From: Massilia timonae CCUG 45783
GTDB lineage: Bacteria > Pseudomonadota > Gammaproteobacteria > Burkholderiales > Burkholderiaceae_D
Reading direction: 5' to 3'
NCBI RefSeq assembly: GCF_000315425.1
Contig: NZ_JH992922.1
Location: 1,013,922 to 1,077,921 of the forward strand
Length of the DNA stretch: 64,000 bases
Part shown: one piece after another, positions 46,943 to 56,033 of the stretch
Layout of the letters: each line of letters starts with the position of its first letter
Position numbering within the stretch: the stretch's first letter is position 1
Made by a program: the position numbers and the translations under genes
The notes under the pieces: generated by a model
The model's database searches: none
Told to the model about the DNA's origin: nothing
Seen by the model: only the letters and a program-made list of their open reading frames with translations

Positions 46943-48079
46943 TTACGCGGCCAGCTCGACCGATTCGACCCGGTTGCGGCCGTTGCGCTTGGCCGCATAC
47001 AGCTGCTTGTCGGCCGCCACGATCAGGTCGGGCAGGGTGACGCGCAGGTTGGCGCTGGCGAAATCGAAGGCGGCCACGCCGAAGCTGGCGCTGGTCGGCA
47101 CCGGTTCGCCGTCGACCGTGAAGGTGCTGGCGGCGAAGGCATCGCGCAGGCGGTCGGCCAGGACGGTCGCCCCCGCCGGCCCGGTCTCGGGCAGGATCAG
47201 CAGGAATTCCTCGCCGCCGTAGCGCACCACCGCATCGACGCCCTGGCGCGTCATCCGCTGCAGCAGGGTGGCGAAGTTCTGGATCACGTGGTCGCCCTGG
47301 TGGTGGCCGAAGGTGTCGTTGATGTGCTTGAAGTGATCGATATCGCACAGCACCACCGAGACCGGATGGCCGAAGCGCCGCGCCCGCGCCAGCTCGGCGC
47401 CCAGCAGATGGTCGTTCAGGTAGTGGCGGTTGTAGCAGCCGGTGAGCTGGTCGCGCTCGGCCAGGCGCTTCAATTGCGTCTGCAGCCGGAATTCCTCGCG
47501 CGCCACCCGGTTGAAGCGGCGCGCCGCCAGGATGCCGAAGGTGTTGATCATCGCCAGCAGCATGCCCATCGTGAGCAGGTCGGCGACCGGCCGCGGCGGC
47601 AGCAGGGTGTGCACCAGCGCCAGGAAGACGATGACGCCGCCGCTCGCGATCGCGGTGGCGTAGGCCAGCCGGTTCGGGATGTACAGGTAGATCACGACCT
47701 GGATCACCACCATCGACAGCGCATGCCAGTGCACCTCGTTCGGACGGGCCAGCGCAACCACCATGAAGCAGCCCAGCGACAGGATTTCGGCGCTCGACGC
47801 GGCCAGCCGGGTGCCGCGTATGGACAGCGGACGGCGATAGGCCAGCCAGGCGCAGATGCCGCCATTGACGGCCACGCCCAGGCGCGCCGGCAGGGTTTCC
47901 CTGAGCGCGGTGTCCAGGCCCAGCGCCGCGATATCGGTCAGGAAGAAGAACTGGAAAAACACGACGCAGAACAGCAGCGTGAAGCCGAGCAGCGAGCGCG
48001 TACGGGGAAGCTGACTGTTCAGGAATTCGGTCTCGTCCGCGGCGCGCGCGAATTCTCCGGTCAGGGGATGGAATTTCAT
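46943..48079 (-). CDS. Membrane diguanylate cyclase (GGDEF)
   Basis: A 378-residue protein. A cytoplasmic N-terminus is followed by about six helices (residues 32-195), then a GGDEF domain with LTGCYNRHYLND, LCDIDHFKHINDTFGHHQGD and RYGGEEFLLILPETG. The active-site GGEEF is intact, so it should make cyclic-di-GMP. The inhibitory RxxD site five residues upstream is absent (QGVD), so product inhibition may be lost. It is convergent with the dipeptidase gene and is a single-gene unit. Confidence 0.92.
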   Translation of the reverse strand: MKFHPLTGEFARAADETEFLNSQLPRTRSLLGFTLLFCVVFFQFFFLTDIAALGLDTALRETLPARLGVAVNGGICAWLAYRRPLSIRGTRLAASSAEILSLGCFMVVALARPNEVHWHALSMVVIQVVIYLYIPNRLAYATAIASGGVIVFLALVHTLLPPRPVADLLTMGMLLAMINTFGILAARRFNRVAREEFRLQTQLKRLAERDQLTGCYNRHYLNDHLLGAELARARRFGHPVSVVLCDIDHFKHINDTFGHHQGDHVIQNFATLLQRMTRQGVDAVVRYGGEEFLLILPETGPAGATVLADRLRDAFAASTFTVDGEPVPTSASFGVAAFDFASANLRVTLPDLIVAADKQLYAAKRNGRNRVESVELAA

Positions 48080-48256
48080 GGATGATCAGGACAGCCAAAC
48101 TTGAAAGTCGGCAACGCGTCCTGCGGAGGCGGAACCGGAGCGCGGGACACACACCAGGCCGCTATTGTGTCAGCTTTTGCTATCGAAAACTAACGAATTA
48201 TAGTAATTCGATAGTGACCTTGTTTCGACAGCATTGTTTACCTGTGCATTCACGGT

Positions 48257-49717
48257 TCAGGGCGCGGCGCCCGAGCGCGCCACCCAGTCCACCAGCGTGT
48301 CGAGCACGATGCGTCCGCGGCCATTGCCGCTTTGCTCGCTGTTGATCATCGCCACGAACACGCAAGGAATGCCGTTCGCGTCCGGCACGTAGCCGGCCAG
48401 GGCGGTGACGTTGCGCAGCGAGCCTGTCTTGAGGCGCGCGCGGCCGGCGGCGGGGCTGTCCTGCAGGCGGCGGCGCATGGTGCCGTCGACCGCGCCGATC
48501 GGGATGCTGGACTGGAATTCCGGCGCCCAGGGGCTGCGCAGCCCGGCCTGCAACAGGCGCGCCATCTGCTGCGCGCTGATGCGCTCGATGCGCGACAGGC
48601 CGGAGCCGTTGTCGATCACGAAGCCGGTGTCGTCGATCTGCTTTTCGCGCAGCCAGGCGCGCACGGCGGCGTCGGCGCGGGCGAAGGTCGATTCCCCGGC
48701 CAGCGGCAGCGCCAGGCTGCCCGCCACCGGATCGGCCTGCAGGCTGCCCAGGCTCAGGAACAGGGTGCGCGCCAGCGCGTTGTCGGAAGGCTTGTTGGTG
48801 TCGCGCACCAGTTCCGGCAGCAGCCGCGACACGTGGGCGGCGAGCAGACGGGCGTCAAGCGGCGTCGCGCCGGTGATGGTGCGGCCGCTCAGCACGCCTC
48901 CTTGATCGCTCCAGGCCTGGCGCACCAGGCGGCTCACGTAATCGTCGCGATCGAGCACGTTGACGCCGTAGCTGCGGTTGCAGTTCTTCGGAAAGGTGCC
49001 GCGCAAGACCACCTTGATGCGGCCATCGGGCTGGCGCTGCGCCTCGGGCAGCTTCCAGCCGGCCTCCCATTGGGCGCAGTCGGCGTCGACCAGGGTCATC
49101 TCGGAGGCCACCGAGACCCGCTCCAGTTGCGGATGCATGCGCAGCCGCAGGGTTGACGCGGTGGAGCGCATGTCGAGCTGCAGCATGTTCTTGTTGACCA
49201 GCAGGGCGTCGGGGATCACGTTGTAATACGCTTCGGGCGACTCGTCGAACGGCGGCAGGCCGACATCCGGACGGTCCGGCTGGAACAGGGCGCGGTCGAG
49301 CACCAGGTCGCCCTCGATGCGTTCGATGCCCTCGTAGCGCAGCGCGCGCAGCATGTCGGCGATGTGTTCGCCGGATAAGTCGGCATCGGCGCCGCCCTTC
49401 ATGTACAGGCTCCCGCGCAGCACGCCGTCCTCGACCTGGCCAGTGGTGCGCAGCTCGGTGCGGCCGCGGAAGGCGGGGCCCAGGCGTTCCAGGCCGACCA
49501 GGGTCGTCACCAGCTTCATGGTCGATGCCGGCTGCATCGGCAGGCCGGCCCGGTGTTCCAGCACGGTGGCGTCGCCGCGCAGCACCAGCACCCCGATCTC
49601 GTCCTGCCCGATGCCGTTCTGCTGCAGCGCCTGGGCCACCGGTTGCGGCAGCTGGGCGTGGGCGAACGAGATGCTCGTGAAGAGCGCGGCAAGAGCGAAG
49701 ACGGAGCGTTGGAGCAT
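48257..49717 (-). CDS. dacB: D-alanyl-D-alanine carboxypeptidase/endopeptidase (PBP4, DacB)
   Basis: A 486-residue periplasmic S13 peptidase with a signal peptide (AHAQ cleavage near residue 21). The catalytic SxxK is STMK in MQPASTMKLVTTL, the SxN motif is SDN in NKPSDNALARTLF, and the KTG box is in RLKTGSLRNVTALAGYV. It trims and cuts peptide cross-links. It follows the SpmAB-like gene by 10 bases on the same strand, so the two are probably co-transcribed. Confidence 0.95.
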   Translation of the reverse strand: MLQRSVFALAALFTSISFAHAQLPQPVAQALQQNGIGQDEIGVLVLRGDATVLEHRAGLPMQPASTMKLVTTLVGLERLGPAFRGRTELRTTGQVEDGVLRGSLYMKGGADADLSGEHIADMLRALRYEGIERIEGDLVLDRALFQPDRPDVGLPPFDESPEAYYNVIPDALLVNKNMLQLDMRSTASTLRLRMHPQLERVSVASEMTLVDADCAQWEAGWKLPEAQRQPDGRIKVVLRGTFPKNCNRSYGVNVLDRDDYVSRLVRQAWSDQGGVLSGRTITGATPLDARLLAAHVSRLLPELVRDTNKPSDNALARTLFLSLGSLQADPVAGSLALPLAGESTFARADAAVRAWLREKQIDDTGFVIDNGSGLSRIERISAQQMARLLQAGLRSPWAPEFQSSIPIGAVDGTMRRRLQDSPAAGRARLKTGSLRNVTALAGYVPDANGIPCVFVAMINSEQSGNGRGRIVLDTLVDWVARSGAAP

Positions 49718-49727
49718 GCTGTTCCTT

Positions 49728-50966
49728 TTAACCGAAGAAGAGATAGGCGACGAAGATGGCGGCGACGATGCCGATCAGGTCGGCCAGCAGGCCATAGCTG
49801 ACCGCATAGCGGGTCTTGCGGATGCCGACCGAGCCGAAATACAGGGCGATGATGTAGAAAGTGGTGTCCGAGGCGCCCTGCAGGATGCTGGCCAGGCGGC
49901 CGACGAAGGAATCGACGCCGTAGGTATTGATCGCATCGATCATCATGGCGCGCGCGCCGCTGCCCGACAGCGACTTCATGAGCGCGGTCGGCAGCGCGCC
50001 GACGAAGTCGGTCTGCAGGCCGAGCGAGGCGAACACCCAGGCGAAGCCGTTCACGATCAGGCCCAGGATGCCGGAGTTGCGCACCACGCTGATCGCGACG
50101 ATCATGCCGACCAGGTAGGGGATGATCTTGATCGCGGTCTCGACTCCGCCCTTGGCGCCTTCGATGAAGGCCTCGAACACGTTCACCTTTTTCATCAGGG
50201 CCCCGGTCATGAAGGCGGCGATCACCGAGAACAGCACCAGGTTGGCGACCACGGTCGACACCAGCTGGATCTGCGATTTATCGAGGAAGTAGGTAAAACT
50301 GAACACCATCGACGCGATCAGCGCGGCGGTGCCGCCGATCCAGGCAAAGACCACCGGGTCGAACATATTGATGCGCTGGCGGATGCCCACCGCGATGATG
50401 CTGAAGATGGTGGCGGTATAGGTGGCGATCAGGGTCGGGATGAAGATGTCGGCCGGATTGGCGGCGCCGAGCACCGCGCGCTGGGCCATGACGGCCAGCG
50501 GGATGATGGTCAGGCCGGAGGTCTGGATCACCAGGAACATCAGCTGGGCGTCGCTGGCCTCGTCCTTCTTCGGGTTGATCGACTGCAGGCTTTCCATCGC
50601 CTTCAGGCCGAAGGGCGTGGCGGCGTTGTCCAGCCCCAGCATATTGGCCGAGAAGTTCATCACCATGTGGCCATTGGCCGGATGGTCCCGCGGCACGCCG
50701 GGGAAGATGCGCGAAAAGAAGGGCGCGATCACGCGCGCGAACAGGTTGATGGCGCCGGCCTTTTCGCCGACGTTCATGATGCCCAGCCAGAAGGTCATCA
50801 CGCCGGCGAGCGGCAGGGCGATGTCCATCACGGCCATCTTGGCCGAGTCGAAGGTGCCGTCGATGATGCGCTTGAAAATCTCGGTATCGCCGAGGAACAG
50901 CCATTGGAATAGCGCTGCGATGAAGCCGACGAGGAAGAAGCCAGTCCAGATGTAATTGAGTGCCAT
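49728..50966 (-). CDS. Nucleoside-recognition (Gate) domain membrane protein, SpmA-SpmB fusion type
   Basis: A 412-residue integral membrane protein with two Gate-like halves. The first contains VMTFWLGIMNVGEKAGAIN and NFSANMLGLDNAATPFGLKAM (SpmA-like); the second contains YLVGMIVAISVVRNSGIL and SSGSGARAM-like SLSGSGARAMMIDAI (SpmB-like). In Bacillus these proteins are needed for spore dehydration; in non-sporing Proteobacteria the role is unknown. The pairing with dacB recalls the spmAB-dacB order of Bacillus. Confidence 0.88.
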   Translation of the reverse strand: MALNYIWTGFFLVGFIAALFQWLFLGDTEIFKRIIDGTFDSAKMAVMDIALPLAGVMTFWLGIMNVGEKAGAINLFARVIAPFFSRIFPGVPRDHPANGHMVMNFSANMLGLDNAATPFGLKAMESLQSINPKKDEASDAQLMFLVIQTSGLTIIPLAVMAQRAVLGAANPADIFIPTLIATYTATIFSIIAVGIRQRINMFDPVVFAWIGGTAALIASMVFSFTYFLDKSQIQLVSTVVANLVLFSVIAAFMTGALMKKVNVFEAFIEGAKGGVETAIKIIPYLVGMIVAISVVRNSGILGLIVNGFAWVFASLGLQTDFVGALPTALMKSLSGSGARAMMIDAINTYGVDSFVGRLASILQGASDTTFYIIALYFGSVGIRKTRYAVSYGLLADLIGIVAAIFVAYLFFG

Positions 50967-51129
50967 GAAGTAGGTCGCTGCTGGGTATCGCACGATTGTG
51001 CAGTGGACAGGGGCTGAGGGCAAGCCGCGTGGATGAAAGAATGCAGCCGCACCATGTGCAAAAGTTATGAGCGTTGCCTCGGGCAGGGCGCCGGCCTATG
51101 ATACGCAACGCCCAACACGCCCCGCCGTC

Positions 51130-52875
51130 ATGACATTCCGCTACGCCGCCGCCCTTGTATTCACCCTGTCCTGCCTTGGTGCGCAGGCGGCCGGAGCCCA
51201 GGCGCAGCCGCCGGCGCAGTCGGAGCAAAAAGTGCTGCGCATGTTCCTGTCCACCAGCGAAACGGGGCTCGACCCGGCGATGGCGTCCGACAACGCCACC
51301 CTGTCGCTGCTGGAAAACCTGTTCGATCCGCTGCTGCGCTACGACTACCTGGCGCGGCCGGCCAAGCTGCGGCCGAACACGGTAACTGCGATGCCCCAGG
51401 TGAGCGCCGACGGCCTGACGTATACCTTCCGCATCCGCCCCGGCATCCATTTCACGCCCGACCCGGCCTTCAAGGGCGTGAAGCGCGAAGTCACCGCCGC
51501 CGACTATGTCTACAGCCTCGAGCGCCTGCGCGACCCGTCGCTCAGGTCGCCCTGGTCGTATATGCTCGAAGGCAAGCAGGTGGAGGCGGTCGACCGCTAC
51601 ACCCTGCGCATCCGCCTGGCCGCGCCCGACAACAACTTCCTGTTCTATCTCGCCACCCCGGCCACCGGCGTGGTGGCGCGCGAGGTGATCGAGGCCTATC
51701 CGGGCCAGGCCGGCAACCATCCGGTCGGCACCGGCCCCTTCATGGTCAAGGAATGGAAGCGCAGCGACCGCATCGTCCTGCTGGCGAATCCCTATTCGAC
51801 GGCCGTGTTCCATGCCACGCCGGGAGACGACCCGGAAGACCGGGCGATTGCCGCCGCCCTGAACGGAAAACGCCTGCCGCGGGTGGACCGGATCGACGTG
51901 AAGATCGCCGAGGAATTCCAGGGCCGCATGCTGGGCTTCCTGAATGGCGAATACGACTACCTGGAACAGATTCCCGAATCGATGACCGAGATGGTGGTGC
52001 GCGATGGCGAACTCAAACCCGAGCTGGCGGCGCGCGGCATCGTGCTGTCGCGCTTCCCGGTGCTGCAGACCTATTACATGTGGATGAACATGAACGACCC
52101 GGTGGTCGGCGGCTACGGAAAGGACAGGGTAGCGCTGCGGCGCGCGATCTCGATGTCGTATAACAGCGCGGAAGACATCGCGCTGCTCAAGAAGGGATTC
52201 GCGATCAAGGCCGAATCGCCGCTGCCGCCGAACGTGCTCGGCTACGATCCGGATTACCGCAGCCCGGTGCCCTACAACCCGGCGCTGGCCAACGCGCTGC
52301 TGGACCGCCATGGCTACGACGGGCGCGATGCCGATGGTTTCCGGCGCGCGCCTGGTGGCAAGCCGCTGACGCTCACGATGCACAGCGAAGCCACCGTCGG
52401 CGGCCGCCTGCGCGACGAGTTGTGGAGAAAATGCCTGAACGCGATCGGCCTGCGCGTGGTGTTCAAGTCGGACAAGAAGACCGAGATCATCAAGGCGTCG
52501 CGCCTGGGCACGGTGCAGATGTTCGAAAGTAACTGGATTGCCGACTTCCCCGACGGCGACAATTTTTACCAGCTGCTGTACGGACCCAATGCGGGCCGCG
52601 CCAACTACGCGCGTTTCAACCTGCCCGAGTACAACGTGCGCTACGAAAGAGCGCGTCTGCTCGGCGATGGTGCGCAGCGCAACCAGCTGTATTTCGAGAT
52701 GAATCAGCTCATCCACGCCTATAACCCATGGGTGCCGTTGACCCATGTGCTGTCCGGCGACCTGCGTCATCCGTGGTTGAAAAACTACAAACGGCATCCG
52801 GTCGAATTCACGACCTGGCGTTACCTCGATGTCGATGTTGCGCAAAGAGCACGCTCCGCCAGAGCTAAGCGATAG
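51130..52875 (+). CDS. ABC-type peptide-binding protein (SBP family 5), no transporter genes nearby
   Basis: A 581-residue periplasmic protein with a signal peptide (ALVFTLSCLGAQAAGAQA). The family-5 fold shows TLSLLENLFDPLLRYD, ADGLTYTFRIRPGIHFTPDP, GNHPVGTGPFMVKEWKRSDRIVL and ESNWIADFPDGDNFYQLLYG. Members deliver oligopeptides, dipeptides or murein tripeptide (MppA) to an ABC permease. No permease or ATPase gene lies in the window. Neighbours for cell-wall turnover make a murein-peptide ligand possible but unproven. Confidence 0.88.
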   Translation: MTFRYAAALVFTLSCLGAQAAGAQAQPPAQSEQKVLRMFLSTSETGLDPAMASDNATLSLLENLFDPLLRYDYLARPAKLRPNTVTAMPQVSADGLTYTFRIRPGIHFTPDPAFKGVKREVTAADYVYSLERLRDPSLRSPWSYMLEGKQVEAVDRYTLRIRLAAPDNNFLFYLATPATGVVAREVIEAYPGQAGNHPVGTGPFMVKEWKRSDRIVLLANPYSTAVFHATPGDDPEDRAIAAALNGKRLPRVDRIDVKIAEEFQGRMLGFLNGEYDYLEQIPESMTEMVVRDGELKPELAARGIVLSRFPVLQTYYMWMNMNDPVVGGYGKDRVALRRAISMSYNSAEDIALLKKGFAIKAESPLPPNVLGYDPDYRSPVPYNPALANALLDRHGYDGRDADGFRRAPGGKPLTLTMHSEATVGGRLRDELWRKCLNAIGLRVVFKSDKKTEIIKASRLGTVQMFESNWIADFPDGDNFYQLLYGPNAGRANYARFNLPEYNVRYERARLLGDGAQRNQLYFEMNQLIHAYNPWVPLTHVLSGDLRHPWLKNYKRHPVEFTTWRYLDVDVAQRARSARAKR

Positions 52876-53094
52876 ATTCCGTTAGTTTTTCCTAAATAAA
52901 ATATTCCTGCTGGTTATACTGCCCTCCGGATAATTCATTGGCACCTGAGATTTTTGTGGGCGTACTCTGAATTCACAACATAACGTAATGCTAAGAGCGA
53001 ACTAGCCATTACGAAGAGAGCAGGCCAGGCGCCGCACCCCTGCGGTGCACCAGACTGGCCCAAGACCGCCAAGGGAAACGTTAGGAGAAACACG

Positions 53095-55950
53095 GTGAAA
53101 TTAAAAGAGCTGGCACAGTGGATGGCCTTGATGGGCGCTGCCGCCCCGATCGTGGCACAAGCGCAGGCACAGGCGGAAGCGTCGATGCAGCGGGTGGAAA
53201 TCACCGGCTCGAGCATCAAGCGCATCGCCAAGGAAGGTGCGCTGCCGGTTGAAATCATTTCGCGCAAACAGCTCGAGGACCAGGGCATCGTGACGGCCGA
53301 GCAGCTGATCGCGACCCTGAACGTCAACGGCAACGGTTCCGACAACCTGGCGTCGAACGCCGACGTGACGTCCGGCGCCCAGCGCGGCAACAACGGCGCC
53401 TCGAGCGCCAACCTGCGCGGCCAGGGTTCCGATTCGACCCTGGTGCTGCTCAACGGCCGCCGCGTCGCGACCCACGGCATGAAGGGCTCGGCGGTCGACC
53501 TGAACTCGATCCCGATGGCGGCGGTCGAGCGCGTCGAAGTGCTGAAGGACGGCGCCTCGGCCGTGTATGGCACCGACGCGATCGGCGGCGTGATCAACTT
53601 CATCCTGCGCAAGAACTACAAGGGCCTGGAAGCCCAGGCCTTCACCGACATCGCCGAAGAGAGCGGCGGCGAAATCGGCCGCGCCACCATCACCGGCGGC
53701 TGGGGCGACCTCGACACCCAGGGCTGGAACGTGCTGGTGACGGCCGCGCACAGCGAGAACAAGGCGCTGCGCGGCGACCAGCGTGATTTCGTGAATACCT
53801 TCCAGCCGAACCGCGGCGTGTCGGTCGATACCCGCGGCACGCCGAGCGGCAACATCTTCGCCACCACCCTGGCGCCGACCCTGCTGTCGCGCACCGGCAC
53901 CGGTCCGACCATCCCGGGCGGCGGCACCGTGGCCTACAACGGCATCAGCCTGCTCGACCTGCCGGGCGGCCCTGGCTGCGACAGCATCGACGGCATGGGC
54001 GCCTACGACGAGAAGCTCTGGGATTCGCCGGGCGCCGCCTATGGCTGCGCCTGGGATACCGGCCGCGCCGCCGTGCTGCAGCAGCCGGTCAAGAATTCGA
54101 ATGCGCTGGCGCGCGCCACCTTCCGCATGGGCGAGCACGAGTTCTATGCCGAAGGCGTGGCCTCGCGCGTCGAAGTAGCCAAGCGCTTCTCGCCGAATCA
54201 GATTTCTCCTTCCGCCTCGACCTTCGGTCCGACCTCGTTCTACCCAAGCACCGGCGCCGCCTACGACGACGTGTACAACGCGCTGGTCAAGGTCTTCCCG
54301 AGCATCTCGGCCAACTACGGCCTGCCGATCGCCTACCGCTGGCGCTGCATGGAGTGCGGCAACCGCGAGATCGAGACCGAGACCAAGGCCGGCCGCCTGC
54401 TGCTGGGCGCCGACGGACCATTGAGCCTGTTCGGCAAGCGCTACGACTACCGCGTGGGCCTGTCGCGCGCCTTCAGCGAATCGGATTCGACGCTGGGCAC
54501 CGGCTACAACTACACCCGGGCGCTGGCCGACGTGCTGGGTTCGGGCATCGTGAACCCGTTCCTGCTGCCGGGCCAGAGCCAGAGCCAGGAAGCGATCGAC
54601 GCGATCCGCGCCACCTCGGCCGCCGGCGTGGTGATGTATGGCGGCAAAGTGACCATGACGCAGTTCGATGCCGCGATTTCGGGCGAACTGTTCAACCTGC
54701 CGGCCGGCCCCGTCATGGCCGCGCTGGGCACCGACCTGCGCCGCGAGGAATACAAGTTCAATGGCGACCGCCGCGCCGCCGACGCGCGTCCGGCGATCCT
54801 GAACGCGCCGTTCGACGACGTCAACGCGCTGGACCAGGTCAAGCGCGACATCAAGGCGATCTACGCCGAGGTGCTGGTGCCGGTGACCCAGGCGCTGGAA
54901 CTGACCTTCGCCATCCGCCGCGACGACTACACGGGTTTCGGCGCCACCACCAATCCGAAGGTGTCGTTCCGTTACCAGCCGATCCCGCAACTGATGTTCC
55001 GCGGCTCGTACAACGAAAGCTTCCGCGCGCCGTCGTTCAACCAGCTGTTCAACGGCGTGACCGAGTCGCCGTATGCAGGCAAGGACCTGGCCGACCCGGC
55101 CACCTGCCCGATCGGCCGCGTCGACAGCACGATCGCCGGCTGCGAGGCCGTCAACCCGGTCACCATCACCGGCGGCCAGCCGATGCTGGGACCGGAAACG
55201 GCGAAGCAGGGCAGCCTGGGCGTGGTGTTCGAGCCGACCAGCTACTTCTCGGCCAATGCCGACCTGTGGGAGATCCGCAAGTACGACACGATCGATTCGT
55301 TCAATGTGGCGACCATGGTCGAGAACTACAATCTGTTCCAGGACCAGTTCATCCGTGACCCGGCCACCGGCCAGCTGGCCATCATCGACCAGCGCTGGCT
55401 CAATGCCGGCGAGCGCATCACGCGCGGCGTCGAAGTCGGCGCCCGCCTGAACGGCAAGTTCAGCACCGGCGCCGTGTGGACCGTGGGCCTGGACGGCTCG
55501 CGCCTGCTCGAGAAGAAGTCGCGCGCCACGAAGAACTCGGAGTTCGGCGAAAGCGAAGTAGGCCGCTTCCTGTTCACCGGCGACCTGGGCCTGAAGTGGA
55601 AGCACAGCGCCTACGTCACCTACAAGCAGGGCAACTGGAGCGGCATGCTGCAGAACATCTACCGTTCGGGCTATGACGACCAGGTGCTGCCGGGCGTGGC
55701 CAGCGGTCGCATCGTGCCGTCGAACTACAGCAGCAAGGTCGACGACTATTCGATCTTCAACCTGTCGGTGAACTATACGGGCTTCCAGAACCTGACCCTG
55801 ACCGCGGGCGTCAAGAACCTGCTGGACGAAGATCCGCCGTTCGCGATCACCTACGACAGCAACACCGGCGCCGGCAGCAGCTGGGAACCGCGCGTCGCCG
55901 ATCCACGGGGCCGTTCGTTCACCCTGATGGCCAACTACAAGTTCTTCTGA
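53095..55950 (+). CDS. TonB-dependent outer-membrane receptor
   Basis: A 951-residue protein starting with GTG, with AGGAG upstream. After a signal peptide (APIVAQAQA) come a TonB-box-like region (MQRVEITGSSIKRI), the plug domain (LLNGRRVATHGMKGSAVDLNSIP, VERVEVLKDGASAVYGTDAIGGVINFIL) and a long beta-barrel ending in RSFTLMANYKFF with the terminal aromatic residue. The type resembles receptors for peptides or complex organic substrates; the ligand is unknown. It is monocistronic and closed by a strong terminator. Confidence 0.94.
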   Translation: MKLKELAQWMALMGAAAPIVAQAQAQAEASMQRVEITGSSIKRIAKEGALPVEIISRKQLEDQGIVTAEQLIATLNVNGNGSDNLASNADVTSGAQRGNNGASSANLRGQGSDSTLVLLNGRRVATHGMKGSAVDLNSIPMAAVERVEVLKDGASAVYGTDAIGGVINFILRKNYKGLEAQAFTDIAEESGGEIGRATITGGWGDLDTQGWNVLVTAAHSENKALRGDQRDFVNTFQPNRGVSVDTRGTPSGNIFATTLAPTLLSRTGTGPTIPGGGTVAYNGISLLDLPGGPGCDSIDGMGAYDEKLWDSPGAAYGCAWDTGRAAVLQQPVKNSNALARATFRMGEHEFYAEGVASRVEVAKRFSPNQISPSASTFGPTSFYPSTGAAYDDVYNALVKVFPSISANYGLPIAYRWRCMECGNREIETETKAGRLLLGADGPLSLFGKRYDYRVGLSRAFSESDSTLGTGYNYTRALADVLGSGIVNPFLLPGQSQSQEAIDAIRATSAAGVVMYGGKVTMTQFDAAISGELFNLPAGPVMAALGTDLRREEYKFNGDRRAADARPAILNAPFDDVNALDQVKRDIKAIYAEVLVPVTQALELTFAIRRDDYTGFGATTNPKVSFRYQPIPQLMFRGSYNESFRAPSFNQLFNGVTESPYAGKDLADPATCPIGRVDSTIAGCEAVNPVTITGGQPMLGPETAKQGSLGVVFEPTSYFSANADLWEIRKYDTIDSFNVATMVENYNLFQDQFIRDPATGQLAIIDQRWLNAGERITRGVEVGARLNGKFSTGAVWTVGLDGSRLLEKKSRATKNSEFGESEVGRFLFTGDLGLKWKHSAYVTYKQGNWSGMLQNIYRSGYDDQVLPGVASGRIVPSNYSSKVDDYSIFNLSVNYTGFQNLTLTAGVKNLLDEDPPFAITYDSNTGAGSSWEPRVADPRGRSFTLMANYKFF

Positions 55951-55964
55951 TTGGCCTACACTGA

Positions 55965-56011
55965 GGGCCCGCGCCATGGAGGTTTTCGGCCTCCCGGCGC
56001 GGGCCTTTTTT
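55965..56011 (+). terminator. Strong two-tier terminator after the TonB receptor
   Basis: GCCCGCGCC (55967-55975) pairs with GGCGCGGGC (55996-56004), with an inner stem GGAGG/CCTCC around GTTTTCGG-like loop bases and a following run of six T. It starts 16 bases after the receptor stop. Confidence 0.88.
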
Positions 56012-56033
56012 CATCTGGAGTCCTGCCTCACGC

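Noticed and set aside
53101-55977. Minus-strand open frame of 958 codons
   Set aside because: Mirror of the TonB receptor; the receptor has signal peptide, plug and barrel motifs, the antisense frame has none.
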